Source: Clarkia xantiana subsp. parviflora (Eukaryota > Streptophyta > Magnoliopsida > Myrtales > Onagraceae). From it: 64,000 nt of DNA. Within the stretch, counting starts at the first letter, position 1. Each line of letters opens with the position of its first letter. A program made the translations under genes and the position numbers. Positions 35,700-47,798 of the stretch are shown here, in pieces. Below the pieces are notes generated by a model. The model saw only the letters and a list, made by a program, of their open reading frames with translations, ran no database searches and was not told the origin of the DNA. The stretch spans positions 922,081 through 986,080 of the forward strand of contig JAPTYO010000020.1 in the NCBI GenBank assembly GCA_036873135.1. Direction: 5' to 3'.

Positions 35700-36440
35700 G
35701 GGTGAATGTAACTAGGAGACTATACATCAGATGCATGTGATAATGATCCTTTTAGTTTACATGATACTGTACAAATTAGTGGTGATGTTGTATACATTGC
35801 ATGTGCACGTGAGTAGTCTCGAAATATTGATTTTGATTAATTTAAAACCAATTTAATATTTATTTGTGAAAACCGGGTGCAACCAATTATAAGATTACAG
35901 TCAATTGCAGTTCGCAAATAAAATTACATAATTAGAAGTAAAGACGTCTCAAACTTATTCATAACTTAGGCATGACTTTCCTTCGGATGTTAATTACATG
36001 TCAATTTATGATACTCTCGTGTCTAACGACACATTTACCAATAAAAGTAAATTTGAGTAGTTGTCAGTTTATATAAGATTTTATTATTCAATAAAACTAT
36101 AAAAATTGGAAAAAAAATTAAAAACATAATTACATAATATTAGATGTCGCAATATATTCATAACTCAACCAAAAAATTTCATCGTATGTTAGTTACTAAC
36201 AATGTCGATTTCTGATATTCTCATGTCTCATTGATCGCTCGACACATTCATCAATAAAATCATATTTGCACAATTGTCCGTTTATATAAAATTTCATTAA
36301 TAGATAAAACACGATACAAGGTTCCACCTCTGTTTGGGGTCGGATTACTTCCTGAATGGTTGATGATTCCTACATTATCCGCATCAAGGTCATACCTACT
36401 ATCCACGTCCATGCTCATGCTGTTATTGCTCCTCCGACAG
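35700..36440. other. Intergenic DNA, no gene seen
   Basis: AT-rich, with two loosely similar blocks ('acttattcataactta' near 35950 and 'atattcataactcaac' near 36150) that suggest an old local duplication. No reading frame of interest. Confidence 0.45.
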
Positions 36441-36479
36441 CTTGAAGTTTTTTTTTTTTTTTAATCTTAAAATAGGGTT

Positions 36480-37089
36480 CAACGTGGGATTATTCTCACA
36501 TACATTTACTCATATGATAGTATTAAGGTTGTCGGATGTGCACTTGCACGATATCAAATGGATCTATATTCTTGTAGAATTACTTACGATATGTCCAAAC
36601 ATTAAGACACTGGAAATGAATGTAAACTATAATTATTATGTTTCTTGAAATATGTATGTAGCTTATGTTTATAAGTCTATGCATGCAGCTTATCTTTATT
36701 CTTTTATACTTATGTTCATTTATTCATTATTTGCAGCCTTATATATGCAATGAACTGAGTCCTAGAGTGAAAGTTAATATGTGGGAACGAGTGTACTCAA
36801 ATAGAGGTGGGGGAACGATAAAAAAAAAATCGAGGTGGGGTTGGATTTCAGTGTCTAGAGGTGATTGAAATTACCGATATGATGTGCGTCGCCCATGAGG
36901 TCGAGTTCGCAAAGTTTATGCTCTAACATTCACCTATGCCTGGAACAATGGTACTCAAATCCTCTAAAAGGGGAGGTGCAGTGATTAAGCGAATGTATAA
37001 GAAGTTGCAACGCACCAGTATTAAGGTATCGTATGAGCACACCAACCGATTATGCGACAGTGACAATGCAGATGAGTATTTCTTCTGAA
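36480..37089 (+). pseudogene. F-box/LRR (FBD-type) gene remnant
   Basis: Two separated pieces match the C-terminal part of plant F-box/FBD proteins: 'IKWIYILVELLTICPNIKTL' (about 36556-36610; LRR/FBD transition, usually '-ELL--CPN---L') and 'EFAKFML' (about 36902) followed by a stop, then 'HSPMPGTMV' and a basic C-terminus to 37088. The family's usual end has an 'EFAKFLL-NSP-LE-M'-like pattern. A stop codon, lost LRRs and lost F-box make it non-functional. Confidence 0.5.
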
Positions 37090-37130
37090 GTAAGTTTATA
37101 ATATGTCGTTAGAAAAATAAAAAAGTTTAT

Positions 37131-39037
37131 TATACAATTTATCAGTTTAATAAATGAAATGTGAAATGTCTAAAATACCCCTGCACACTAATTATGCCCT
37201 ACGGCCACCACGACCACCGCCACCGACCACCACCCAGCTCCGGCGACCACCACCCCAGCTCTGGCGACCACCACCCCAGCTCCGGCGACCCAAAAAAGCT
37301 CCGATCGGAGTTTTTTGGGTCGCCGGAGGGGGTGGTGGTCGTCGGAGCCGGGGTGGTGGTCGCCGGAGATGGGTGGTGGTCGCCGGAGCCGAGTGGTGGT
37401 GGTCGCCGGAGTTGTGGTGGCTTAAAGGGTATTTTGGTCTTTTTAGGTCAAACATGTGAGGGACACTGTCAGACCTAAAATCCGACCTAAAGCGATTTAC
37501 GTTTTGAAAACGCGGATTTTGAAAGAGAATCGCCACTAGTTAATAAAGGCTAACTAGAATCCTAAATTAGCCAAACGAGTAACGTATTAAACGCTAGGTC
37601 TAAAATTGGTCCACGATCAGAAATTCAAGTTCGGGTGTTCTATTACGAATTAAAAAAAAAATTATTTTCTAATTACGCCCTTTCGATACTTAATTAACCT
37701 ATTTGCCAATTTTAAAATTTAAATATGTGTTATGACTAATTAATCCAACGATATCAAAAACTAAACTAACCTTCATGCGAAAAAGACCATTAACGACGAA
37801 TATAAGCTCTAAAAAAACTATTACATATCTAAAACTCCTAATCGAGATAAAATCTAATAAAATCAAGCATGCTCAAAATCATGATGTAGTTTAACAATTA
37901 TACGTCCTACACATATCTACATACAATAAAACTTGTTACCTAATTAATCTAGGTCTAAATTAACTAATTAACATGTTATAATAAAAATAATAATAATGAT
38001 AATAAAATAATAATAATAAAAAAACAGAAGAATAACAGAAAAACGATATTAATGAATAATTATTAAAATCTTATTATTAAAAAAAAAAAAAAAAAACTGA
38101 AACAGCAGCACGGCAATTTACCCACAGCGCCGGAGAAGAAGATGGACAGCAGAGACTTCCGGCGACCTTCGGCGACGGCAGCAGCGGCGGTTCGGCAGGC
38201 TGCGGGTTCGTCACAGCGGTCCGGCAGGCGGGGCGTGGCGAGCAGCGGCGGGTCCGGCAGGCAACGACAGCAGTTCGTCGAGGGCTAGATCTATGGCAGC
38301 AGCAGCCGGTGGTGCAGGGCAGACGACGGCAACGGCACCAGCTCGCCGGGGCGTCGCAGTCTGGCAGCTTCAGGCGACGGGGCGGCGCGATTCCGGCGAC
38401 CAGGCGAGCGACGGGACGGCCGGAGCTCCGGCGACTGACTTCTGACGGGGGTGGGAAGCTGAAATTAAATTTTCTGCACGAATTTCTAGACAAAATAATA
38501 CTTTATTCATGTAGTAATTTCTGTGTCTTTTTTACATAGAATAGGTACCTATTTATAGGTAAATTGACACCAAAAATTGGAAAATCAATATTCCCTCAAT
38601 ATTCACCCTATTAAATCCGAAAATATATATATATTATATATTTTCTGATTTATTACATAATATTTATTGCATATGTATTGTCCTAATTTAAACTGAACCT
38701 ATATTTTGGCAACCCTGTGACTTTCCATATTTAAATACTTCCTTTTTTAAACGCGTTACACGTAACATTTTTTAACATGTCACGTACGTGTCGCGCGTAC
38801 CAAAATTAGGTGTTTACAGACACACTTTGGTCAAAGGGCATTTTCGGATTTTCAAATTATTTTCGGTCACATGCTTGGCATGTGACCACTTTCCGTCACT
38901 TTTAACAGAAAAAATAGACGGAGACCTCACTTATACACAAAACTCAAAATTCAGGCCCTTAATAATACGTTTTTTCAATTCAGACCCCTTTTGGCAACAT
39001 GGGCAAACATTCAGGCCCCTATTTTGTTCTTTAACCC
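37131..39037. mobile_element. Second Mutator-like foldback MITE, split by a solo LTR
   Basis: Matches 34336-35123 from 'aaatgtctaaaatacc' through the GC-rich inverted core (about 37200-37430) to 'ggtcaaacatgtgaggga', and again from 'cacactttggtc' (38819) to the end 'ttctttaaccc' near 39037. The 1.35-kb gap is a solo LTR. The left terminal repeat is missing or too diverged to see. Confidence 0.85.
37467..38818 (+). mobile_element. Solo LTR
   Basis: 1352 bp from TGTCAGACCTAAAATCCGAC to GTGTTTACA, flanked by the 5-bp duplication GACAC (37462-37466 and 38819-38823). No internal region or second LTR, so it is a solo LTR left by recombination. The 5' part matches the truncated LTRs at 8816 and 12052. 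Holds a poly-A tract and a GC-rich section whose frames are not genes. Confidence 0.92.
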
Positions 39038-39654
39038 ATTTCAACCAGGAGTTAAGGTATGGAGCTGAGAATATTTAGACGCTCAGAAATAAAGATTAAT
39101 CACACAAGAATTACTTCAAAAATAATCCAGCCTCCGTGACGATTCATGTATATGAGAGGATAACAACTCTTCTTCAATGTGTGACTGACTGTTCACATAT
39201 CAAGGTGATAAAAGTTCCTCCAAGACGTCTCCTTCCATCCCTTCTGAAGCGTCTCATTCCATATTAAGCTCAAGCAACCACATCAACCAAAGAACATCTT
39301 CAGTTTCTTTAAGCTCAAGCAACCACATCAATCTGTTGTCTTGTTCGCCACTGAATGCAGTTGCATAATCAGTAGGCAACAACATTTCCTCCATCTGATG
39401 ATGAACAGAGGAATGCTATAATTCGACATGGCCAGGCTGGTTTCTTCATCGTCTCCATTTTTTTGAAGAAATCATCCACATTTAATCAATTCGAACCGGG
39501 AACTGCATTTCAACCTTCAACTGCTAGAAACATACAATCTTGCACACAATCAATGAACATTGCATCCATTCGTATCGGGAACTGCATTTTCAATCTGCAA
39601 CTGCCTGGAAACATACAAGGCTTGCAATTTGAACTAACAAAATATTTAAAACAA
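39038..39654. other. Intergenic DNA with a short direct repeat
   Basis: Contains 'aagctcaagcaaccacatca' twice (about 39265 and 39310) and two related 'cgggaactgcattt' blocks (about 39498 and 39578). Short frames only; no recognised protein. Confidence 0.45.
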
Positions 39655-40180
39655 GGTTAAGAACATATAAACTGTCTGAAGTTTGCTCCATGTGAGATTT
39701 TGGTATTTGAAGTTTAAAATATTGAAATGGACAGTCCCAGGTTTCATTTTAGTTGAAATTTGGTGTCTTCACGCATCTTTTCCTCCCCCTCAAACATTTT
39801 CATCGACCATTTCACCCATTCATAATTCATCACTCTTTACTTTTTATAAAATTGCCAAATCCAAAACTTGAACATCCGAAAGAAAAAGTTTTCAACAGAG
39901 TGGTGTGGAGAGATTTTCAGCGACAATAGAGCGATATTTACTTGTGCAGATGTGGCCACCTTCTTAGGTGACGGTCCCGGTAAGGTGACGAGAAGGGAGC
40001 GTGCATGAGAGCTCTTATTTAACAGTCGAATTCGTCGGGATTGACTTCTTTAAAGTAATCACACCGAGACATCAACTTTCAACAAAAATGAAACTTATGA
40101 CTGTCCATTTTAACATTTAAACTTTTCACACCAAAATCTCACATGGAGCAAACTTCAGACAGTTTATAAGTTATTAACCC
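39655..40180. mobile_element. Mutator-like MITE, GGTTAAGAAC type
   Basis: Inverted ends GGTTAAGAACATATAAACTG and CAGTTTATAAGTTATTAACC enclose 526 bp. Flanks TTAAAACAA and TTAAAAAAA fit a 9-bp duplication with one mismatch. Subterminal sequence ('gaaatttggtgtct', 'atggacagtccca') is shared with the elements at 44991 and 55840. Confidence 0.8.
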
Positions 40181-40480
40181 TTAAAAAAATCTAGTTAACA
40201 ATTTAGTCAACTATTCAAATCCAGTTTAAAAGAGTAGGGGTAGAAACCTCTCACTAGCCTCTAGTTGAGGGAAAATAGTGCAATTATCAAGGATGAATAG
40301 AATCTTCATACCCTTTATTCTTTTTACAAATTTCTTAAAGATGAAGTAACTTAAGATTAACTTTTAGGGCAAGAATATAGCAACCATAGAAACAACTCTC
40401 TCAAACTACACGGCATTAACATTTAAAACATACTATTTACACATTCTTCCAGAAATACACAACAGTGAACTGATCGAACA

Positions 40481-43400
40481 CTAGTCAGCCTCGGATTTCT
40501 TAGCCAACAACAGGGTTGTGCTCGAGTCCTCCGGTACATCGAGCTTAGCTTCAACATCCTCATTATATCTATCCACACTATTTAAGAACACCCCTGCCAA
40601 AAAAAAGGGTAACCAATTTTATTCCATTTACATACCTTCAAATTCGATTCAATATCGAAGATTTATAATACTATTCGACATGCAAAGTTCATTCTTACCA
40701 ATAAACCATATCGCAGCTGCTGGAAATAATATAGCTGTAAGGATAAGAGTCGTCTCCCTCCAGTTGTTGACATAATCCTGCAAGTTATTCCACAGCAATC
40801 ATTTTCATTGATCATAGCAGTCAAAAACGCTTTTTTTTTCTTACGAAACAAACCTGCAGAACTCCAACGAGTGTTGCAGATGGGACGTCCCCAAAGATGT
40901 GAATCGAGACGGTTGCCATTGCTATGGACATCGGCCTCATGCTAGGTTTTACACAGTGAAGATTTATGTAGTTTACAGGTCCCTGTTGTTTAAATGAAGA
41001 ATTTTTAAAAATAAATAAATTTGTAAGACTGAAAAAAATTAAATAAAGTACCTGGGCTGAGAAGACCAGAAGTTCACCGATTGCAAATAGGGCGAGGAAG
41101 GCGTACATGTTCTTAAAGCAGAAGGCTGCAAAGCAAAATACTGCACCGAGGAATGTTGTGGCAGAAAGAAGCTACGTGATAAAATGATTGATTAGAAAAA
41201 CTCGAACTTTTCACATGATTTAGCAGTTATTGGTGCAAAATCTACCTTGAAAGCATTTGGGACGGTAGAATTCATATAATCAAGAACTAATCCCCCAGCT
41301 AGAGTTCCAAATATTCCACACACAATCGTAATCCCTCCAAATATCATATCTGCATTCGTCTTCCATAAAAACAAAATAACAATTTTTTTTTAAACATCAA
41401 TAATGACAACAGCTAAATCATTTGACAGTCAGACAGAGGAACAAGAGGGTACCATGTTGTAAATATAATAACCAGCTTTTGGTCCCCAGTAGCCGTAGGC
41501 ACCAAACACGAAGTTATATGAAATGTAACCTGAAACACCCCGGTTTAGTCGATAAAAATAGAATTTTTCAATCAAGATCCACCAATACAAAGCCTTATCC
41601 TCAAGAAATAATGCTAGTGAGTGGTTTTTCATAAGTATGAAGAAGATAAGATAGCTTGATATGAATCATTACCAAGAATATTCACTACATAAACTTGATC
41701 AGTCAGAAGAACTTTCAAGTCCTTCAGGAATATTGAGATATGATGCAAAACCCCGCTGCTTGAAGTGGCGGATAGAGCACCTTGAGTACCAGCTGAAGCA
41801 TTCTCTACTGTTGTAGGGGATTTTGTTGATTCCACTGGAGTGAATCCTGAATTTCGAGAGCAATTTTAGAAATCTTCAACAGCCATCTGATTCTGATCAT
41901 ATCGGAAAGCTTAGAAGAAGAGCACTAACCTTTTAATTCCAAAGGTTTCATTATGAAGCCCATCGTGGCAAAAGGAATCATCATAATTGCCTCACCCCAG
42001 AACGCAAAACGCCAATTTAGTTGAGTACCCACCTTTTAAAATTGAATCATTACAACTATCCAGTGAGAACCAAACCTTTTTTTAATGCTCAATTTAATTG
42101 CAGGTGCTGAAAATGATACAGAAAGATGAACTCACAATTCCGCCATAAACGTAGCCAAGTGCATATCCAGTTGGTATGCACATGTAAAATATTGCTAGCC
42201 ATGCGGTTTTCTGTGAAAAAAGAGGTACAGATTAAAAAGCCAAACACAAGATGTCAATAAATGCATACTAATGGGAGAAAAATGGTTAGGGCCAGGGAAT
42301 TTAGCCGCTGTTCAATTGGACATCACTAGTGCAGATTGAAGATACATCTAATAACAGATTAAGATTTAAGAAACATCTAAATACCAACTTAAAGATAAAC
42401 CTGCTCTTGTGGGGCACTATCATCTATAAAGGAGGCAGCTAGACTTATGAATGAGGCTTCACCAACACCTACAAGCCTGGAACAAACAAGAGACAGCTTA
42501 GGTCTTTCCAGAAAGATCTGAAACATCAATTATTACCAAATAAGTAAAAAAAAACGTGAAAAAGGAAACAGAATAGGTCAAGCACTTACATGCGGCAGAT
42601 TGTGATGGACCAAAAGTTGAATGAGAAACCACAGCCAATAATGGCAACAGTCCATACTGTTAAACCGACCCCTATAAGCCTAAACGGGTTAACTCTGCCA
42701 GAAAAGAAAAACAAAAAAAATTAATCCATCAAAATTGAATTTTTGGAAGATTTTGTTTCTGCAAAGATTTTCTCCATGTTCATCCTGTTAATCTTCAAAG
42801 GACTAACCATTTCCGTTTATATGTAAATCAAATTTACTTATGCTGATTGGAAACGTAACTAAATCAGCACTGACCATAAGGTTTTTACCTCTTTGCTAAT
42901 GATGCAAATATAGGAGAAGCAATCAGAAGTCCAACCATGAAAGCAGATGATAATACTCCATCTTGAAAGTTGTCCAAGTTGAATTCCCCTCTGTACACCG
43001 AAGGAGATTGAACGTTATATCCAAACTTTTCAGCTCTAACTTGATGTTACTTCTTTCTTCACTGGAATCAACATTCATCTCTACTTTACACGAAAACACA
43101 ACTTTTGGTATTATTCTTACTGTATTCCACTTCCGGATGTGCATATACCAGCTTCTGAGCATGTTGAACGGCTCCCATTTACACCGTTGCTTGCTATGAC
43201 CCCACGATCAACGTAATTGATCATATTAATTATGCAAAACACAATTAGCAATCTGCAAACAAATAAATAAGACCATTTTAATACATCATTCCGAAAGCAT
43301 ACAACAAGGTACTCCATCATTTGTTGGACCCATGCAAACATATCTAAGAATAGGAAGTCTAGATTTCAAAAGGCAAATTCCACCACATTTTACTGGTCCA

Positions 43401-43872
43401 CCATATCTTTTTTCATCCATCTGCAAAATATAGGCTGCAGCTGACTAAGACCAAATCAGCTAAATCTCCTACTGAATCACAATGATCTGATCAGTCACAT
43501 TTATGCAGATTCTTTATTCCAAAAGTACCAAAGTCATCATCGTATAATTATTCATATAATCCCGCAGCATAATTTGGTCATTATGTATTTCTATTAGACG
43601 CAGTGAGTTATTAGCTTTCCCTACAATCCTGTCCTAACAAGCAATTCATTTACTTTTTCTGTAAGTTGCCCACAAAAATTGGGAGTCAGAAAACTATCAC
43701 TGACACATTAAGCCCAACAAGAAGCTTAGCACGAAAGCCGCTCGGGTTTCGATTTTGCGGCGATACCAAAGAAGCTAAGTTAAGAAATTTGCTAAAAGGA
43801 GCGGTAAAGATACCTCTTTGGCGAGAACCAAGAAGGACTAGGATCCGAAATGGATACCGAATTCCCCGTCAT
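40481..43872 (-). CDS. Spinster-like MFS transporter (probable sphingolipid transporter)
   Basis: Membrane transporter of the major facilitator superfamily; plant homologues are annotated as probable sphingolipid transporter spinster homologs, largely by similarity to animal Spns proteins. Fourteen minus-strand exons join in frame to 485 residues: 43872-43814, 43252-43121, 42990-42889, 42694-42590, 42476-42401, 42210-42136, 42032-41930, 41846-41673, 41529-41453, 41359-41246, 41171-41052, 40982-40854, 40777-40699 and 40593-40481. Visible: 'PSWFSPKR' and 'NMINYVDRG' at the first membrane span, 'GVLSSAFMVGLLIASPIFA', 'GVGEASFISLAASFIDD' (MFS motif), a Ser/Thr-rich loop near residues 225-250, and 'HIFGDVPSATLVGVLQ'. 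The start ATG follows an in-frame stop. Length fits the family. Confidence 0.94.
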
Positions 43873-44300
43873 GTCCACTACCTCCGGCGATGAATACGAT
43901 TACTCCGTAGTTAGGGAGTCAAGGAGAAGAAGAAGAAGAAGAAGAGTCGTTTGAGTAGAGAAAAATGGTTTCTTTAGCATCAAGGTTTTGGCTTTAGTAA
44001 TTTACTAATTTCGATTTTCGATGGAAGTCGTCTCTTTTCTTAGTAATATTATATTGCGACAGACAAGCAAATGACTAACAAACATAGATGTTCCAACAAA
44101 ATGCAACAATATAACAATCTTTTTCGTTTTGTTTGTTTGTTTGAGCTTTTTTTTCCAAAGAAAATAATAAAGATCATCATCATGTTCATGTATGATACTA
44201 TGATGTATCAACAAGGGGGTCAGAAGAATATTTTCATTCTGCAAATGAATTATACATTTGATTGATGATATTAGCAAGGAATGGGACCCACCCGTGCCAA
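43873..44300. promoter_or_regulatory. Shared promoter region of the Spinster-like and NAF1 genes
   Basis: The Spinster-like gene reads left and NAF1 reads right, with roughly 430 bp between their probable 5' ends. Contains a GAA-repeat (43920-43945) in the probable leader of the left gene and 'aaaccctaa' (about 44309) in the right leader. No clear TATA box. Confidence 0.5.
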
Positions 44301-45779
44301 GATTCTAAAACCCTAACTAAAATCTAAACCCTCTCCTCCATCAATAGTCGGGCCGACTCTGCTCTTTCCACTGCCTGGGCTCCTCGTCATCGCGGCCTCC
44401 TACACTATCGGTGAGATTAACTTCAGTTGCAGAGGACAGGAATCGAAACACCCAAGTCATCTGCAAACCTTCATCTTCACTCGACAGTACCCCTCTGATA
44501 TTTAATCAGGTATAAGACTCATCTGTCTAATCTGATACCCTTTTCTATTTGTCTCCCTTGCTCTGTCTTCTATCTAATGGTTATACTTTGCGTGGGACTG
44601 TCTTTATAATCTGTTTTGCAAATTGTCTTCATCTTAAAAACTGTTTTTTTTTTATTATTATAGAGTTGAGCTTGAGTCCTATCCGTGGAACTACTGTCAT
44701 CGAACTGGAATTCTTACGCAGAATATATACTTGTAAAAGTGTAGAAACTGAGCTTTAAGAGCTATATGAACATTTTGAATTGCAGTAATATAAATTTAGT
44801 TGCCAACTGAAAAGTTAGCCTTCAAAGTGATGAAGAAAACCTTATTCATTTGCAGATTTAAATCTTAAATAAACACATAGAAAGTAAACTTATAGTTATG
44901 GTTGCCCACATAATGTGCAGCTGTTCCCTCAGTTTATCCTAAGAAGTTGCAGAGAATATAGTTAGAGTAATTGTTACAGAATATTAGAAAGGGTTAATAA
45001 CTAAAAAACTGTCCAAGGTTTACCCTATGTTAAAATTAGGTGTCTGAAGTTTGAAATGTTAAAATGGACTGTCCCAAGTTTCATTTTTGTTGAAATTTGG
45101 TGTCTCTGCGCGTCTTTTCATCTCCATTCAATCATTTTCATCAACTCACCCACCCACTCATAATCCATCACTTTTTACTTTTTATAAAATTGTAAAATTT
45201 CACTCAAAAATTGAACATTAAAAAAAAAAAGTTTTGGGAAGAGTGGTGTGGAGCCATTTTCCAAGGACAATAGAGCGAGATTTACTTGCACGGATGTGGC
45301 CAACTTCTTAGGTGACGATCCCGGCAAGATTATGAGAAGGAAGTGTGTATGGGAGCTCAAATTTGACAAACGGTTTCGTCGGAATTAACTTCTCTAAAGT
45401 AATCACACTGAAACACCACATTTTAACAAATTTGAAACGTTGGACAATACAGTTTAACATTTAAAACTTCAGACACCTAATTTTAAGATAGGGAAAACCT
45501 TGGACAGTTTTTTTAGTTATTAACCCTATTAGAAAAGCTATGCATTTTGATTTGCTTGGCTGGTTTTAGTTCATTGTGCGTTTGTTTCAAGCTCTTGTAG
45601 TCGACTCTTGATGCCCTTCGACTTCTGTGTATGATAGAGATATCAGGTTGTTCATGCTTCTGTGTAATGTGACCATATTGCTGATGGTCTTGCTAAACAA
45701 GGAAAACGTCTGACTCTTATACTCTGGACTTGCCTGTGATGATCTGCTGATTAAGACTAATTTTCTTTTCGCTGTAGGA
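44300..45779 (+). other. Probable 5' non-coding exon and intron of NAF1
   Basis: A leader-like stretch with 'aaaccctaa' and CT-rich sequence (44300-44510) ends before possible donors 'gtgaga' (44411) or 'gtataa' (44511). The matching acceptor is 'tttcgctgtag' directly before the coding start at 45780. The inferred intron carries a MITE at 44991-45526. Confidence 0.55.
44991..45526. mobile_element. Mutator-like MITE in the NAF1 5' intron
   Basis: GGGTTAATAAC and GTTATTAACCC are inverted ends; the exact 9-bp duplication TATTAGAAA flanks them (44982-44990 and 45527-45535). Subterminal parts match the elements at 39655 and 55840. No coding capacity. Confidence 0.93.
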
Positions 45780-47798
45780 ATGGTCCAGTTTATCCCAGAA
45801 GCCAGCATTGAAGAGAGTGAGAACCCTAGCTGCAACTCCAAAGTGAGGAACTCTAACAGTTCACCAGTCTTGACTGACCCGAAATTGGGTGATCTCTCTC
45901 CTGCTGATACATTCCTTGATTTTGATTCCATCAGGGATTGGTTTGAGCAATTACCGTACGACTCAGGGGAGCTTGGGTCGATGGTGAAGAACGAGAAGGT
46001 AGAGGATGTGATTCAAGGGCCTAGTTTTGACACCACTGTTGATTCTATCAGCGGTTATTGGTTTGAGCAATTCCCTAACGAGTCAGCAACTTTACAGTCC
46101 GTTGAGTTTGGATCGACTGTGGTAAAGGAAGAGAAGCTGGATCAAGAGCCTAATTTGGACCCTTCGGTTAATGTCTCCATTGATCAACTTGCTATAAATG
46201 AGGCCTCTGTGAAGAGAGAAATAGTGACTTGTGAAAATGGTGAGATCGGGACAAGTTGTAGTCTTCCAACTGATGACGATGCCTCAAAAAATGCTGATTT
46301 TCCAAGGCTTATAGAAGATACGATGGCTGGGAATGATGGTAATGCTGAGATTGAGATAAATTCCGTGCTTGGAACGAAGAATGATGAGGTAAATGCTGTG
46401 ATAAGTGAAAGTGAATCGGAGTCTGAGAGTAGTAGCTCTTCTTCTTCTTCATCATCATCATCTTCCTCTAGTAGTAGCAGTGATGATGATGAAATCGAGG
46501 AGAAGAAGGATAAAATGGAGATCAAAGAGTTGGGTGAGATGGAAGAAGGCGAAATAAGAGAAGATGGAGAGAAGCAGACAATGGATGCGAGCAGTGATGT
46601 TGAGGAAATGTTTACTTGGAGTGATGCTGAAGATGATGGTGACGAAGGTTCATCGAAAGGAGGAGTCATCAGGTCAAAGAACGAGCTTACGTTTCTCCCT
46701 CCAGTCCCTCCCGTGCAAGCAACCTTAAACCCAGACCACAAACCGGTCCCAGTAGGCGTTGTCTTGTCTGTTCTTGGAACTCAAGTAATTGTGGAAGGAG
46801 TGGAGAACCACACACCTCTTAATGAAGGCTCCATTCTGTGGATCACGGATAGTCGATCCCCATTGGGAATTGTGGATGAGATCTTTGGCCCTGTCAAAAA
46901 CCCGTATTATATGGTTAGGTACAATTCTGAGGAAGAGGTCCCTGCCGAGGTTTCTCAAGGCAGTTTGGTGTCATTTGTTCCTGAATTTGCTAGCTTTGTC
47001 CTCAATGAGAAGAACCTGTACAAGAAAGGGTACGATGCATCGGGTGACAATGATGAGGAATTGTCAGAGGAGTTGGAGTTCTCAGATGATGAGAAGGAGG
47101 CTGAGTATAAGAGACAACAGAAGATGGCAAAGAGGGGTCGGGGCGACATGAATAATCAAAACCAAAAGAAGAACAACAACCGAAAAAAGGGTAAGGATAA
47201 TGAAATGAAGTGGAATAATATGCAGCAAATGCCTGTGAATCAAGATCAATCTGGTGGTGCATCTTCTTCAACTGCACAATATGGCAGTGGGTTCATGGGT
47301 GGAAATGGACCGAGTATTGGTGGCTCTGTTCTTGCTAACCCGAATGGGAATTGGATGAATAATGGACAGAGTTTGGCTCAGCAACAAACAAATGGGTTTC
47401 CAAATGGAATGCCAATGCCAATGCCATGGCCTCAACAACAACAGGCTGCTGCTAATCAATTCCAATTGCAGCCTCTGCTGAATCATATTTTGGCCAGTAT
47501 GGTCTTGGCGCAGCAGAATGCACCGGGAGCACCCAATTTTGGATCTTGGTCGGGTCCGATGGTTCAAAATGGTAGCAACAATATGGCTGCAGGGATTGGT
47601 GGATTGAGTCTAGGCAACAATATCAACAACCAGCCCTTTGGAAATGGAGGGCAAGGATTTGAAGCTAATGGGCTGCAGAATCATGGACCTGGAGCTCCAT
47701 TTGGCAGCAATGAAGCTCCTAGGCAGTTCAACAGAGGAGGGAGAGCACTTCGTCGAGGAGGTGGCGGTCGGTTTAATGGTGGTAGAGGCAGAAGGTAA
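45780..47798 (+). CDS. NAF1: H/ACA ribonucleoprotein assembly factor NAF1
   Basis: Nuclear chaperone that holds the place of Gar1 while H/ACA snoRNPs (rRNA pseudouridylation) assemble. A single coding exon of 672 residues after a 3' splice site two bases before the ATG. The N-terminal third is acidic; an uninterrupted Ser run (about 217-234, in 'SESESE' context) is followed by an Asp/Glu block and 'EEGEIREDGE'. The Gar1/Naf1 domain runs from about residue 320 ('PVPVGVVLSVLG') through 'LWITDSRSPLGIVDEIFGPV' to 'GSLVSFVPEFA' (about 404). After it come 'KKGYDASG', an acidic stretch, a Lys/Asn-rich block, a Gln/Asn/Met/Gly-rich low-complexity region and an RGG-like end 'RGGRALRRGGGGRFNGGRGR'. The order fits plant NAF1 proteins. 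Confidence 0.94.
   Translation: MVQFIPEASIEESENPSCNSKVRNSNSSPVLTDPKLGDLSPADTFLDFDSIRDWFEQLPYDSGELGSMVKNEKVEDVIQGPSFDTTVDSISGYWFEQFPNESATLQSVEFGSTVVKEEKLDQEPNLDPSVNVSIDQLAINEASVKREIVTCENGEIGTSCSLPTDDDASKNADFPRLIEDTMAGNDGNAEIEINSVLGTKNDEVNAVISESESESESSSSSSSSSSSSSSSSSSDDDEIEEKKDKMEIKELGEMEEGEIREDGEKQTMDASSDVEEMFTWSDAEDDGDEGSSKGGVIRSKNELTFLPPVPPVQATLNPDHKPVPVGVVLSVLGTQVIVEGVENHTPLNEGSILWITDSRSPLGIVDEIFGPVKNPYYMVRYNSEEEVPAEVSQGSLVSFVPEFASFVLNEKNLYKKGYDASGDNDEELSEELEFSDDEKEAEYKRQQKMAKRGRGDMNNQNQKKNNNRKKGKDNEMKWNNMQQMPVNQDQSGGASSSTAQYGSGFMGGNGPSIGGSVLANPNGNWMNNGQSLAQQQTNGFPNGMPMPMPWPQQQQAAANQFQLQPLLNHILASMVLAQQNAPGAPNFGSWSGPMVQNGSNNMAAGIGGLSLGNNINNQPFGNGGQGFEANGLQNHGPGAPFGSNEAPRQFNRGGRALRRGGGGRFNGGRGRR

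Noticed and set aside
38077..38493. 138-codon minus-strand frame in the solo LTR
   Set aside because: Lies wholly within an LTR with defined ends; low-complexity Arg/Pro/Cys composition and no domain.
43253..43341. Extending the second Spinster-like exon upstream to 'MFAWVQQ'
   Set aside because: A good acceptor at 43253 and an upstream exon (43872-43814) with the conserved 'PSWFSPK' give a better, in-frame start.
46184..46741. 185-codon minus-strand frame opposite NAF1
   Set aside because: Mirror of the Ser/Asp/Glu repeats of NAF1, with no independent support.
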